Of a DNA stretch of 37,182 bases, positions 7,602-17,668 are shown piece after piece. The notes under the pieces were generated by a model that did no database searches, was not told the DNA's origin, and saw nothing but the letters and a program-made list of their open reading frames with translations. The translations under genes and the position numbers were made by a program. The stretch's first letter is position 1. Every line of letters begins with the position of its first letter. This DNA is from an uncultured Bacilli bacterium (lineage in GTDB: Bacteria; Bacillota_I; Bacilli_A; RF39; UBA660), in assembly GCA_947625425.1 (NCBI GenBank), contig CANQOH010000009.1, positions 1 to 37,182 on the forward strand, read 5' to 3'.

Positions 7602-10166
7602 TTACTTCGCTTCATACCAATCTGTACCATAATCACTACTAACTTTAAATGGTACATCTAGTTTAACACAAGTTTCCATATTACGTTTAACTAATTCTTC
7701 TAAAACATCTTTTTCTTCTTTTAAGACATCAAAGATTAATTCATCATGAACTTGTAATAACATTTTAGATTTTAATTTTTTTTCTTGCATTTCATCAAAT
7801 ATTTTAACCATAGCTATTTTCATTATATCTGCTGAAGTACCTTGAATAGGCGTATTAAGGGCTATTCTTTCTCCACTTTGTCTAACCATATAATTTTTAT
7901 TATTAAGTTCATCAATAACTCTTTTACGATTAAATAAAGTTTTAACATATCCATCTTTATAAGCTTGAACTACTATATCATCCATATATTTTTTAACTCC
8001 AGGATATAATTCATAGTATTTATTTATAAATTCTTTAGCTTCTTTAGGACTTATTTCTAAGTTTTCTCCTAAACCAAAACCACTTATTCCATAAACAATC
8101 CCAAAGATAACTGCTTTAGCTGTCTTTCTTTGACTCTTAGTTACATCTTCAATTGGAATACCATACATATCAGCAGCTACTCTTGTATGAATATCTTCAT
8201 CATTAATAAATGCTTGTTGTAGTTCTTTAGATCCACTAACATGTGCTAAGACTCTTAATTCCATTTGTGAATAATCAGCACTTAAGAATAAATCATTGAC
8301 TGGTAAGAAAGCTTTTCTTATTTTTCTTCCCTCTTCATCTCTGGCTGGTATATTTTGTAAATTAGGTTCGACAGAAGATAATCTTCCAGTTCTAGTTAAA
8401 TTTTGTTTATATATCGTATGAATCTTACCATCTTCTTTAATAAAGTTACTTAATCCTTCTAAGTAAGTACTTTTTATTTTTGTTAATGCACGATAATCTA
8501 ATATCATTTGAATAATTGGATGATAATCAACTAATTTAGTTAAAATACTAACATCTGTTTTATAACCACTAGGTATCTTTTTTGCAAAAGGCAATTTTAA
8601 TTTTTCAAAAAGGATAACTCCTAATTGTTTAGGACTACCAACATTAAAATCTTCTCCTGCCTCAGTCTTTATTTCTTCTTCTAATTCTTTTATTCTGCCT
8701 TCCATCTCATCATTCATTTTATTTAAGATATCAGCATCTACTTTAACTCCATCATATTCCATATTAGCAAGAACTGTTATTAAAGGCATTTCAATAGTTT
8801 CATATAAATCTAACATTTCTTCTTTTTTAAGATTATTTAAATATTCATCTTTAACATCATAAATAAATCTTGCTTTTAAAACAATATCTTTTTTATCAAA
8901 ACCATTTTTTAAACTTTGTGAATAAAAGTTAACTTGTGAACCTTTACTATTCATCATATAAGCTATATCATCTTTAATATTTATATTAAGTAAGTAAGCT
9001 GCAATCATTAAATCTGAACTAGCTTTAATTTCATAACCTTCTTTTTTAAGTAAAACATAATTTTTCTTTTGATCAAAAGTCGTAATTTTCTTTTTACTTA
9101 ATAACTGAATAACTTCATCTAATGCTGTATTACTAATAAAGTAATTATTCTTACTATCACATAATGCTATACCTACAATATTTCCATTATGATAGTTTTC
9201 TGCATCACATTCTATATATAAAGATATCTCATCTTCTAAATCTTTTAAATCATCTATCGTATTAACATTTTTATACTTTATTTCATTTTCAACTGGTTTA
9301 GATCCTTCTACATTCTTTTTTATTAAAGAAAAGAATTCTAAATCTTCATAAATATTATTTAAACTAACGAAATCAGGTCCATTATAAACTATTTCATCTA
9401 ACTTAACATTTAAAGGTACATCACGATAAATAGTTGCTATTTCTTTACTAACAAAAGCACTATCTTTATCTTCAATTAATTTATCTTTCATCTTACCTTT
9501 TATTTCATCGATATGTTCATAAATATCTTCAATTGTCTCATATGTTTTAAGTAAATTAATTGCTGTCTTATCTCCAATCCCTTTAACCCCTGGTATGTTA
9601 TCTGATGGATCACCAGCTAAAGCTTTATAATCTATAATTCTAATTGGTTCAAATCCCCAATCTTCTTTAAAAGTCTTTGGATTATATCTTATATAATCTT
9701 TTTGTTTTAATAATTTAACATCAACAACATTACTAATTAATTGTAATAAATCTTTATCTGAAGAAATAATTGTTGCATCATATTCTGGATCTTCTTCACA
9801 CATTTTCGCAAATGTTCCAATTATATCATCAGCTTCATAAGGTTCTAATTCAAAATATGGAATGCCCATAGCTTTTAAGATATCTCTCGCAATTGGCATT
9901 TGCATTTTTAATTCATCTGGCGTCGCTGCTCTACCTTCTTTATATGTTTCATATTTTTGTTTACGAAAATTCTTACCTACATCAAAAGCTACTGCTATAT
10001 ATTCAGGTTTTTCTTCATGAATTATTTTATTCATCATTTGACAAAAACCAAATAAAGCATTTGTCGGAAATCCTTTACTATTTTTCATGACATTTCCTGT
10101 ATAAGCTGTTGCATAATAACTTCTAAACATTAAATTATTACCATCAACAAGGATTACCTTTTTCAT
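7602..10166 (-). CDS. polA: DNA polymerase I
   Basis: 854 residues. An N-terminal 5' nuclease domain (about 1-290: ILVDGNNLMFRSYYA, EADDIIGTFAK, ISSDKDLLQL, GDPSDNIPGVKGIG) is followed by a degenerate 3'-5' exonuclease-like region (about 300-470) and the family A polymerase domain with motif A DYSQMELRVLAH, motif B RKTAKAVIFGIVYG and motif C QVHDELIFDV. In the exonuclease region the expected FDTET is IECDAENYH, as in Bacillus-type enzymes, and the second Asp appears as Asn, so proofreading is probably absent. It matures Okazaki fragments and fills repair gaps. The start is ATG 10166 after AGGTGAT; the GTG nine bases upstream lies in that site. Confidence 0.96.
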   Translation of the reverse strand: MKKVILVDGNNLMFRSYYATAYTGNVMKNSKGFPTNALFGFCQMMNKIIHEEKPEYIAVAFDVGKNFRKQKYETYKEGRAATPDELKMQMPIARDILKAMGIPYFELEPYEADDIIGTFAKMCEEDPEYDATIISSDKDLLQLISNVVDVKLLKQKDYIRYNPKTFKEDWGFEPIRIIDYKALAGDPSDNIPGVKGIGDKTAINLLKTYETIEDIYEHIDEIKGKMKDKLIEDKDSAFVSKEIATIYRDVPLNVKLDEIVYNGPDFVSLNNIYEDLEFFSLIKKNVEGSKPVENEIKYKNVNTIDDLKDLEDEISLYIECDAENYHNGNIVGIALCDSKNNYFISNTALDEVIQLLSKKKITTFDQKKNYVLLKKEGYEIKASSDLMIAAYLLNINIKDDIAYMMNSKGSQVNFYSQSLKNGFDKKDIVLKARFIYDVKDEYLNNLKKEEMLDLYETIEMPLITVLANMEYDGVKVDADILNKMNDEMEGRIKELEEEIKTEAGEDFNVGSPKQLGVILFEKLKLPFAKKIPSGYKTDVSILTKLVDYHPIIQMILDYRALTKIKSTYLEGLSNFIKEDGKIHTIYKQNLTRTGRLSSVEPNLQNIPARDEEGRKIRKAFLPVNDLFLSADYSQMELRVLAHVSGSKELQQAFINDEDIHTRVAADMYGIPIEDVTKSQRKTAKAVIFGIVYGISGFGLGENLEISPKEAKEFINKYYELYPGVKKYMDDIVVQAYKDGYVKTLFNRKRVIDELNNKNYMVRQSGERIALNTPIQGTSADIMKIAMVKIFDEMQEKKLKSKMLLQVHDELIFDVLKEEKDVLEELVKRNMETCVKLDVPFKVSSDYGTDWYEAK

Positions 10167-10235
10167 ATTTATCACCTGTTTATTATTATACCAAAAATAT
10201 CATATCTTTTCGTAAAATTATTAATTTTTTTATCA

Positions 10236-10263
10236 TAAAAAAAATAATCTATCACAGATTATT
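10236..10263 (-). terminator. Terminator of the amidotransferase gene
   Basis: AATAATCT (10243-10250), loop of five, AGATTATT (10256-10263), followed by a long T run on the minus strand. It lies just after the stop at 10266. Confidence 0.8.
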
Positions 10264-10265
10264 CC

Positions 10266-10943
10266 TTATTTTTGACAATTTCTAATAAATTCTTTAAAGA
10301 CATTATTAAATTGTGGTAATATCTCAGGATGAAATTGTAATCCGATAATAAAATTATCATCTTTAATATATTCAATTCCTTCAATTAAACCATCACTAGA
10401 TTTAATACTTACACTAAACATCTTACCTACTTCCGTAATTGTATTATGATGAACACTATTTACTTCGATCTTTTCTTGACTAAATATCTTATATAACTTA
10501 GAATCTTTATCAATATAATCAGTATGTGCTAAAGCTTCATTATTATCTCTTAATAATTCAATCGGCCAATGATCTACTCCATTATCTATTTTCTTAATTA
10601 TTCTTTCTTCTTTATCTAAATTAACTGAATACATCGCTAAAGTTTGCATACCTAAACAAATCCCTAATATCGGTTTTTTATTTTTAACAAAGTAATCTAT
10701 TACTTCAAAATTAACTGGTCTTACTCTTTCACCACCCGGTAATATTAAACCATCACACATCTCTAAAGATTCTTTAATAACTTTTTCATCACAAAATGGT
10801 ATAAGTAAAGGAATCGCTCCATTTTCATAAATCTTTTTAATATAATTATTTCCATAACGATATGTATCTTTAAAAGTATCATTAGTAACCATATAATTAC
10901 TAGTTGCTAAAATCCCAATAACTACTTTCTTATTTCTTATCAT
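10266..10943 (-). CDS. Class I glutamine amidotransferase, peptidase C26 / PuuD type
   Basis: 225 residues. The nucleophile elbow PILGICLGMQ gives the catalytic Cys, and LQFHPE near the C-terminus gives the His and Glu of the triad. GLILPGGERVRP is the PuuD-type oxyanion region (usually GGxDv.P). This family includes gamma-glutamyl-GABA hydrolase and related amide hydrolases; no synthase partner gene is nearby, so a stand-alone hydrolase is more likely than a biosynthetic subunit. A good AGGAGATGA site precedes the ATG. It is a single gene between two terminators. The substrate cannot be told from the sequence. Confidence 0.82.
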   Translation of the reverse strand: MIRNKKVVIGILATSNYMVTNDTFKDTYRYGNNYIKKIYENGAIPLLIPFCDEKVIKESLEMCDGLILPGGERVRPVNFEVIDYFVKNKKPILGICLGMQTLAMYSVNLDKEERIIKKIDNGVDHWPIELLRDNNEALAHTDYIDKDSKLYKIFSQEKIEVNSVHHNTITEVGKMFSVSIKSSDGLIEGIEYIKDDNFIIGLQFHPEILPQFNNVFKEFIRNCQK

Positions 10944-11041
10944 TATGTCATCTCCTAATAAGTATATTAATTATATCATAAAAATATAGATTATTTTTTT
11001 ATAATATGTTATTATTTATAATAGGAAAGAGGTTAAAAAGA

Positions 11042-11836
11042 ATGAAAAATTTCGATTTTAAAAAACTATTAGTATTTATATTAATTATTGCTGCTTTAGT
11101 TGCTCTAGCATTCGTTTTATTTAAGACAGTTAACAAAGATAAAGTAACTGAAGAAAATAAACAACAAGCTGAATCATCTATATCTACATATTATTTAAAT
11201 TTAACAAAGGGTTATTCAACTACTTATGGTGGTCTTGATGTTTTATATTCATATGACAAAATTACTTACGAAGATTTAAAAGAGCAAGAAATTGTTAATA
11301 CTGCAGCTAATTATTTAAGTGATCATGAAATTAACTATACTGTTTCATCTGATGTTATGTCTCAACTTAAATCTTCAGGAAAATATGGTGTTTTAGAAAA
11401 TTATCGTATTTATAGTGGTGAAAGTATAAGACAAGCTGTTAAAGAATTATTTGATTCAGATACTATTACCAGTAATGCTGCTCCAGCAAACTTTACATTA
11501 GATATTCTTTACGATACTAATACTGATTGTTATTTAATTACTAATAATGACGTTCAAAATAATGAAGCTGCTGAAGCTAGTATGGATTTCTCAATAGTAA
11601 GTACTGAAACTAAAGATGGTAAACTTATAACAACAGTTGCTATCGCTTATGTTTATGATGATAATGGTAATATTATGTATATGAAAGATCCTGATGGGGA
11701 AAATGTTATCGCTGAAAATTTAGAGAAAAAAGAATTCCCTAAGGATAAAATTAATGACTTCGATAAATATAAATTTACTTTAAAACAAACTAAAGATAAA
11801 AAATATGTTTTCGAAAGTGTTGAAAAAGTAAAATAA
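11042..11836 (+). CDS. Membrane-anchored extracytoplasmic protein, unknown function
   Basis: 264 residues. A basic start (MKNFDFKK) precedes one hydrophobic helix (about 9-29) with no lipobox Cys, so it is an anchored rather than lipid-modified protein. The outside part (30-264) is rich in D, N, K, S and T, with blocks such as YYLNLTKGYSTTYGGLDVLYSYDKITYEDLKEQEIV and later beta-like segments. No enzyme motif is visible. The ATG at 11042 has AGGAAAGAGG upstream; an ATG at 11006 in the same frame would add twelve residues and lies before that site, so I reject it. The gene stands alone on the plus strand, divergent from the amidotransferase and convergent with polC. Confidence 0.75.
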   Translation: MKNFDFKKLLVFILIIAALVALAFVLFKTVNKDKVTEENKQQAESSISTYYLNLTKGYSTTYGGLDVLYSYDKITYEDLKEQEIVNTAANYLSDHEINYTVSSDVMSQLKSSGKYGVLENYRIYSGESIRQAVKELFDSDTITSNAAPANFTLDILYDTNTDCYLITNNDVQNNEAAEASMDFSIVSTETKDGKLITTVAIAYVYDDNGNIMYMKDPDGENVIAENLEKKEFPKDKINDFDKYKFTLKQTKDKKYVFESVEKVK

Positions 11837-11860
11837 GGTTTAAATAAACCTTATTTTTTT
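11832..11860 (+). terminator. Terminator of the anchored-protein gene
   Basis: AATAAGGTTTA and its complement (11832-11855) with a two-base loop, then seven T. It includes the stop codon. Confidence 0.85.
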
Positions 11861-11862
11861 GA

Positions 11863-11899
11863 CCAAAAAAAGAATCAGTTAAAATAAACTTAACTGATT
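11863..11899 (-). terminator. Terminator of polC
   Basis: AATCAGTTAA pairs with TTAACTGATT (11873-11882 and 11890-11899), followed by a T run on the minus strand. The polC stop at 11879-11881 lies in the stem. Confidence 0.85.
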
Positions 11900-14800
11900 A
11901 CTTTCTGATAAATTATCTAAACAACCTAAGGCTTTTAGTTTTTCCATTGAACTTGTATTTACTTTACCACGATCTCTTAAGTCTTCCATTGAAATAAATG
12001 GTCCGCCTTCTCTAGCTTTAACGATTGCATCTGCAACGTTATCACCAAGGCCATCTAAGGCTCTAAATGGAATTATTAAACCCTTTTGATCTTCGGTAAT
12101 AACAAATTTTCTACCATCACTCTTATCGACATCAATATTTTTGAAATAGAAACCTCTTAAGCACATTTCTAGACAAATACATAAAGTTTCTCTTGTATCT
12201 ATCTCTTTATTACTTGCACTATTACCTTTCGCATCTATTTCATCTATCTTAGCTCTAATCGCATCAGCCCCTTTAATCATTGATTCGATATCAAACTGAT
12301 CACGTCTTATAGAAAGATAAGCACAATAATACCATAATGGATGATGTACTTTAAACCAAGCTATTCTAAAGGCTGATGTTACATAAGCTGTTGCATGGGC
12401 TTTAGGGAACATGTATTTTATCTTACGACAAGACTCAATATACCACTCTGGAATATTCGCTTCTCTCATGGCAGCTGCATGCTCAGCCCAAGTAGTTGGA
12501 TCTTTAGATGCTTTACCTTTACGAACAAATTCCATTATTTTAAACGCTTTAGCAGGTTTCATTCCCCAAGCAATTAAGTTAACCATAATATCATCACGAC
12601 AACCAATAACATTTCTAAAAGGTACTTCAATAATACCTTTTTCATTTGGTGTACATAAATCTCTGGCATTACCTAACCAGACATCTGTACCATGTGATAA
12701 ACCTGATATTTTAATAAGTTCAGCAAATGTTGTTGGTTTAGTTTCTTCAAGCATTCCTAGTAAGAATGAAGTACCAAATTCAGGAACACCTAATGTTCCA
12801 GTTGGACAATACTTACGACCTTCTTTATCAGTTAAACCTCTTAATTGATATCTATCTACTCCAAGTATTTCAGGTCCTGTAAAGATTTTCATCGTATCCA
12901 AGTCACCTAAATCTATCTTAGTTACATCAATTCCTGAGATATCTTGTAACATTCTAAGTACTGTCGGATCATCGTGACCTAGTATATCAAGTTTTAATAA
13001 ATCGGCATCGATAGCATGGTAATCAAAGTGAGTTGTCCTCCATGCACTATTTGGATCATCTGCTGGATATTGGAATGGTGTAAAATCCCAAACATCTTTA
13101 TAGCCAGGAACAACAACAATACCACCTGGATGCTGACCAGTTGTTCTCTTAACCCCTGTACATCCCACACTAATACGTTCTACTTCTGGTGTTCTAACAA
13201 AAGACTTAACAATACCCTTCTTTTTAAGTTCATCTTTACTTGCCACTGGCATACCATAACTATCAGCTTCAATTTTTAATGTATTATATAAATTTTCTTC
13301 AAAGAAACCTTGAACATATCCATAAGCTGTTTTATCAGCTACTGTACCAATAGTTCCTGCACGATAAACATTATCAGTACCAAATAAAACTTTTGTATAT
13401 TCATGCGCTGAAGCTTGATTATCACCTGAGAAGTTCAAATCGATATCTGGAACTTTATCTGCATTAAATCCTAAGAATGTGGCAAACGGCATGTCATTAC
13501 CTTCGTGAATCATATCTGCTCCACATTCAGGACATTTCTTCGCCGGCAAGTCAAAACCAGATGGATAATCATCAACATAAGCTTTACCATTTTCATCTTT
13601 AAACTCTGAATGACAACACTTAGGACAATAATAGTGCGCCGGTAAACCATTACATTCCGTAATACCCATCATACTAGCTACAAATGATGAACCAACTGAA
13701 CCACGTGATCCAACTAAATAACCATCATCATTAGAGTGTTTAACTAACTTTTGCGCAATTAAATAAATAACGTCGAATCCTCCACCGATTATACCACCTA
13801 ATGACGCTTTAGCATTCTCTATTGCTTCTTCATCACTTAACTCAGTTTCAGCTTCTCTTTTAAGCTTATCACTCATTAATTTAACAACCCCATCATAACC
13901 ACTCATAATAACTTTATGAACTTCGGAAGAAAAAATATTATCTTTCTCTTCATCACTCATCTCTGGATGCTCTAAATTAATCTTTTCCGTTACTAAGCCC
14001 ATAATCTTATCACCATAGAATTCTTGGGCAATACGTTCCTCAATATTTCTTGGTAATGGATCCCCATACATACTATGAGCTTTTTCAAATACCATATCAC
14101 GACAAGTTTCTTGTGAATGTTCAATAATTGGTGAATAAGGTTTATCTGGATATACAACAACCTCTATCTCTTCTAACATATCAATAATCTTATTCGGATT
14201 AGTAATAACTATTTCATGAATAAGATCTTTATCTTTTAAGAAGGCAAATTCATCAAGCATTTCTCTTGTTGTTCTAAAATACTGGTTAGGTATATGACCA
14301 GGTAAAGAAGTTTCAGAATCATTATAACTAGCTTTTAAGATATATTCTTCATTATCTTCTTTTATAATATCAGCTACCATTAATTTTCTTAATGCTGCCG
14401 ATACTGCTTTATTTTTTTCTTTTTCTCCTTCTTTACCTTTAAATGGTTCTTCTTCTGGTATATTTTTTCCTACAGCATAAATAGTCGCAATATTATTTTC
14501 TGTAATAGGTATTTTATTAATCTTCTTTAAGATATAAATATATTTTAAGACTTTTTCTTCGACACTATTTAATTTAACGCCTTGTTTACTACATCTATCA
14601 ATAACATTTTTAATATTATCATCATTAGTATTACGTTTAGCACTACCAACTAAATATCTCGCTAAAGGATGTCTACCTTTACCAGGTACATTCTGATTAA
14701 CAATAATTTCACGATATAAACGATCTTCTTTATTAATATTATGAACATCACCAGTCGCCACAATTAGTTTACCTGCTTTTTTAGCACATCTAATTATCTT

Positions 14801-17659
14801 CTCAATACAATAATATAAATGATCCATATTATTAATATCGTGACCTCTCAGTAAATGCAAATAATTTTCTGGTGGTTGAACTTCAATATAATCATAAAAT
14901 TGCATTGCTTCTACTAAATCTTCTTCACTTCTTGTTTCAGCTATATAAAATATTTCGCCATTTAAACAAGCACTACCAATAAGTAAACCTTCTCTATTTT
15001 CTTCAATTAACTTTCTTGGTATACGGGCATTTCTTTGTAAGAAATTAGTATTAGCATAACTTACTATTTTAAATAAGTTTTTAAGACCTACTTTATTCTT
15101 TGCAATAAAAGTAACATGTTTCATATTATCATACATATTAGCTATATGTTCTGTATAAGTCTTACCAGGTATATTTTCATACATCTGAACCCAATCTTCA
15201 TGACACCATGGAAATTTAAAACGATATTCTTTATTACCATATTTTTCAAATGGATAACCTAAATTATCATCTACTTGTTCATCTTCCTCTGGTTTAAAGA
15301 CATAATTTTTTATCGTTGATAATTCACCTATATGTTCTAACATTTTAGGATTATTTTTAAAGGCCGTTTCTTCTAGTAAACCTAAATTATTTAAATCACT
15401 TAATTTTTTAATTCCTTTTATTTGACTTAACATTTTATTAAAGATATAAGCTGTATTTTCTGAGTCGACATCTGCTCCATGGTGTTGTCCAACATAAACA
15501 ACAATTGTTAAACTCTTTTCACCAAAATCATCAGTATATTTAATTTCAATATCATTCTCTGCTGGATGTAATTTTACTTTAGATGCAAAATCAATTAAAT
15601 TAACGCCTGGTGCTACTTCAACCTGAACATCTATTTCATCAGTTTTAGCTGCTTTATGTAATGTTTCTAAATGATATATATTACGATATTTTTTAACTCT
15701 CTCCTCGGTTGTAACATCTATATCATAGTATTCTTGTTTTTCTATTTTTAAAACATCTTCGCCATCAACAGAAATCTTTTTAAATGAAACCCCAATCTCA
15801 GGATCTAAAACACTACCACTAACCCCAGTTTCATTTACTGTTTCATCATCTTCATCATCCGCTTCACCAGTATCTATACCATAAAATTTACCTAAAGCTT
15901 TTAAACTATGTTTCTTTAAATCTCTATTAATTACTCTCGATAACATTAAAGTATCGATAATTGGATTTTCTAACTTACCCAAATCATATTTATAATATGC
16001 CATATCGATCATATTTTTATCGAATCTTGCATTATGCGCTACTAAAGGTAAATTACCTATCCATTCTTTAAATCTTTTAACAACATTTTCTTCATTATCA
16101 GCATCTTTAACATCATCATCAGAAATATCTGTAACTCTGGTTATTTGTTCATCAATATGGTGTCCTGGATTAATAAGTTCATCAAAACGATCAACTACTT
16201 CACCATTATGGATTTTAACACCACCTACTTCAATTAATGAATCCCCTAACCCAGGATTAAAACCAGTTGTTTCTGTATCGAATACAACATATGTATTACC
16301 TTCAATATTTTCTTCATTTGGATTAAAACATACATTTAAATATGATTCACACATTTCAAGTTCTGTACCATATCCAGCTTTAAAGAATTGTAAGTTTTTC
16401 TTTTCTTCTTCCGCTTGGGCAATCATTTTTTCCATTTCGGCAATACCTTCTTCATTGCCGCTATCTTTAATTTCTTCTAAACTAGCTTTTAATTCATCTA
16501 TCTTAGCTTGCGCTTTCTTTTTTAAACCTTTATTAAAAGATGTAACTTCACCAAAAACATGAGGAAAAGACTGACAACAATCATGGTCAGTTATCGCAAT
16601 ACCTCTATGTCCCCATTCCATTGCCTGCTTAACAAGTTTTACTTCATCACAAACCCCATCCATTTGACTCATCATTGTATGAGCATGAAGTTCCACTCTT
16701 TTTTCTTCTTCATTATCTTCTCTTTTATAAGATGGAATATTTTCTAACTTTTCATAACTTCTAAAATTAAAGACTAAATCATTAGCAAAATTATCATATC
16801 TAACTTGTCCTTTAAAAGTCCACCAAGTACCATCTTTTAACTCTTTTGATTTAGCCAAAAAATCTTCTTCATCTTTAGCAAAACACTTAGCTAAAATACT
16901 TGATGTATTATCACTAATCTTTAACGTAATTAAATATAAATCTCGACCATCTTTAGTTTTTAATTGACTAAATTCAGAACCAAAGATATAAGCTTCTAAA
17001 TGAACATTATTTTCTTCTTGATCAATACTATCAATAGTTACTATTCCTTCTCTTGAATAATCAACTTTTTTTCTTGGCGTCCATTTACCATTACTATAGT
17101 TATTAACTGGTTCATCATAAAATTCAATTTCGATTTTTTTATTACGATCAGCTTCTATTTCATCTTGAATCTTTTTTTCATTTTCTTTATTAATCGCTGT
17201 CGTAATTTCCATTTCATAAAAACCTAGTTCAACTAAGCCATCTACTAAGCCTTTAATTTCTTTTTGTAACATATCATATTCTTCACTTTTACTATCAAGT
17301 TCAATAATGATAAATTCATCATCAATTGTAATATTTTTATTTTCCAAAGAAACTAAAGAAGGTCTTTTACTTATTAAATCCCCAAGTAAGACTTTAAAAG
17401 CTTCTAAGATATCTTCATCTTGCATATCATCATAAATAAAATTAATATGACAAGGATTCTTCCCATTTATTCCTTTTTTAGCACACTTAGTAAGTTCTAA
17501 AGTTGCAATTGGATTAATTGGTCTTTCATTTTGAATAAATACTTCAAAAGAATCTTTCTTTTTATTTAATACAACACGTGAAATATTAGCATTAATAAAA
17601 TCATTATTAACATCTTCAAATCCAATACTATCAAAAAACTTTTTCATCTTATCTTGCAT
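11879..17659 (-). CDS. polC: DNA polymerase III alpha subunit PolC, extra-long with insertions
   Basis: 1926 residues from ATG 17659; B. subtilis PolC is near 1437. Order (counted from the GTG nine bases upstream): N-terminal domain, OB fold about 205-305, PHP with HAHTMMSQMDG (328) and TDHD (360), DnaQ-like proofreading exonuclease (VVFDTETTGF 461, AHNARFDKNM 544, HHGADVDSENTAY 729), zinc ligands CPKC and CPECG, palm DIDLNFSG near 1408, LKLDILGHDD near 1558, and a C-terminal clamp-binding QLSLF. It is the leading-strand replicase of low-GC Gram-positives. Extra blocks versus B. subtilis: a coiled-coil-like segment in PHP (380-427), about 122 residues inside the exonuclease (601-725), about 60 before GLKNLFKIVS, about 118 at 1003-1120, about 70 at 1219-1290 and about 30 near 1465-1495. 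All catalytic motifs I looked for are present, so it should be active. Its ribosome site overlaps the dnaE stop. Confidence 0.95.
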   Translation of the reverse strand: MQDKMKKFFDSIGFEDVNNDFINANISRVVLNKKKDSFEVFIQNERPINPIATLELTKCAKKGINGKNPCHINFIYDDMQDEDILEAFKVLLGDLISKRPSLVSLENKNITIDDEFIIIELDSKSEEYDMLQKEIKGLVDGLVELGFYEMEITTAINKENEKKIQDEIEADRNKKIEIEFYDEPVNNYSNGKWTPRKKVDYSREGIVTIDSIDQEENNVHLEAYIFGSEFSQLKTKDGRDLYLITLKISDNTSSILAKCFAKDEEDFLAKSKELKDGTWWTFKGQVRYDNFANDLVFNFRSYEKLENIPSYKREDNEEEKRVELHAHTMMSQMDGVCDEVKLVKQAMEWGHRGIAITDHDCCQSFPHVFGEVTSFNKGLKKKAQAKIDELKASLEEIKDSGNEEGIAEMEKMIAQAEEEKKNLQFFKAGYGTELEMCESYLNVCFNPNEENIEGNTYVVFDTETTGFNPGLGDSLIEVGGVKIHNGEVVDRFDELINPGHHIDEQITRVTDISDDDVKDADNEENVVKRFKEWIGNLPLVAHNARFDKNMIDMAYYKYDLGKLENPIIDTLMLSRVINRDLKKHSLKALGKFYGIDTGEADDEDDETVNETGVSGSVLDPEIGVSFKKISVDGEDVLKIEKQEYYDIDVTTEERVKKYRNIYHLETLHKAAKTDEIDVQVEVAPGVNLIDFASKVKLHPAENDIEIKYTDDFGEKSLTIVVYVGQHHGADVDSENTAYIFNKMLSQIKGIKKLSDLNNLGLLEETAFKNNPKMLEHIGELSTIKNYVFKPEEDEQVDDNLGYPFEKYGNKEYRFKFPWCHEDWVQMYENIPGKTYTEHIANMYDNMKHVTFIAKNKVGLKNLFKIVSYANTNFLQRNARIPRKLIEENREGLLIGSACLNGEIFYIAETRSEEDLVEAMQFYDYIEVQPPENYLHLLRGHDINNMDHLYYCIEKIIRCAKKAGKLIVATGDVHNINKEDRLYREIIVNQNVPGKGRHPLARYLVGSAKRNTNDDNIKNVIDRCSKQGVKLNSVEEKVLKYIYILKKINKIPITENNIATIYAVGKNIPEEEPFKGKEGEKEKNKAVSAALRKLMVADIIKEDNEEYILKASYNDSETSLPGHIPNQYFRTTREMLDEFAFLKDKDLIHEIVITNPNKIIDMLEEIEVVVYPDKPYSPIIEHSQETCRDMVFEKAHSMYGDPLPRNIEERIAQEFYGDKIMGLVTEKINLEHPEMSDEEKDNIFSSEVHKVIMSGYDGVVKLMSDKLKREAETELSDEEAIENAKASLGGIIGGGFDVIYLIAQKLVKHSNDDGYLVGSRGSVGSSFVASMMGITECNGLPAHYYCPKCCHSEFKDENGKAYVDDYPSGFDLPAKKCPECGADMIHEGNDMPFATFLGFNADKVPDIDLNFSGDNQASAHEYTKVLFGTDNVYRAGTIGTVADKTAYGYVQGFFEENLYNTLKIEADSYGMPVASKDELKKKGIVKSFVRTPEVERISVGCTGVKRTTGQHPGGIVVVPGYKDVWDFTPFQYPADDPNSAWRTTHFDYHAIDADLLKLDILGHDDPTVLRMLQDISGIDVTKIDLGDLDTMKIFTGPEILGVDRYQLRGLTDKEGRKYCPTGTLGVPEFGTSFLLGMLEETKPTTFAELIKISGLSHGTDVWLGNARDLCTPNEKGIIEVPFRNVIGCRDDIMVNLIAWGMKPAKAFKIMEFVRKGKASKDPTTWAEHAAAMREANIPEWYIESCRKIKYMFPKAHATAYVTSAFRIAWFKVHHPLWYYCAYLSIRRDQFDIESMIKGADAIRAKIDEIDAKGNSASNKEIDTRETLCICLEMCLRGFYFKNIDVDKSDGRKFVITEDQKGLIIPFRALDGLGDNVADAIVKAREGGPFISMEDLRDRGKVNTSSMEKLKALGCLDNLSESNQLSLF

Positions 17660-17668
17660 ATACTTCAC

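Noticed and set aside
9893..10090. Plus-strand frame of 65 codons within polA
   Set aside because: Opposite the conserved 5' nuclease domain; shadow.
12395..12848. Two plus-strand open frames (60 and 145 codons) inside polC
   Set aside because: They lie opposite conserved PolC motifs, have no ribosome site and are shadows of codon use.
11879..17659. Intein as explanation of the long PolC
   Set aside because: The inserts are several, lack the Cys/Ser start and His-Asn end pattern of inteins, and are too short for splicing plus endonuclease domains.
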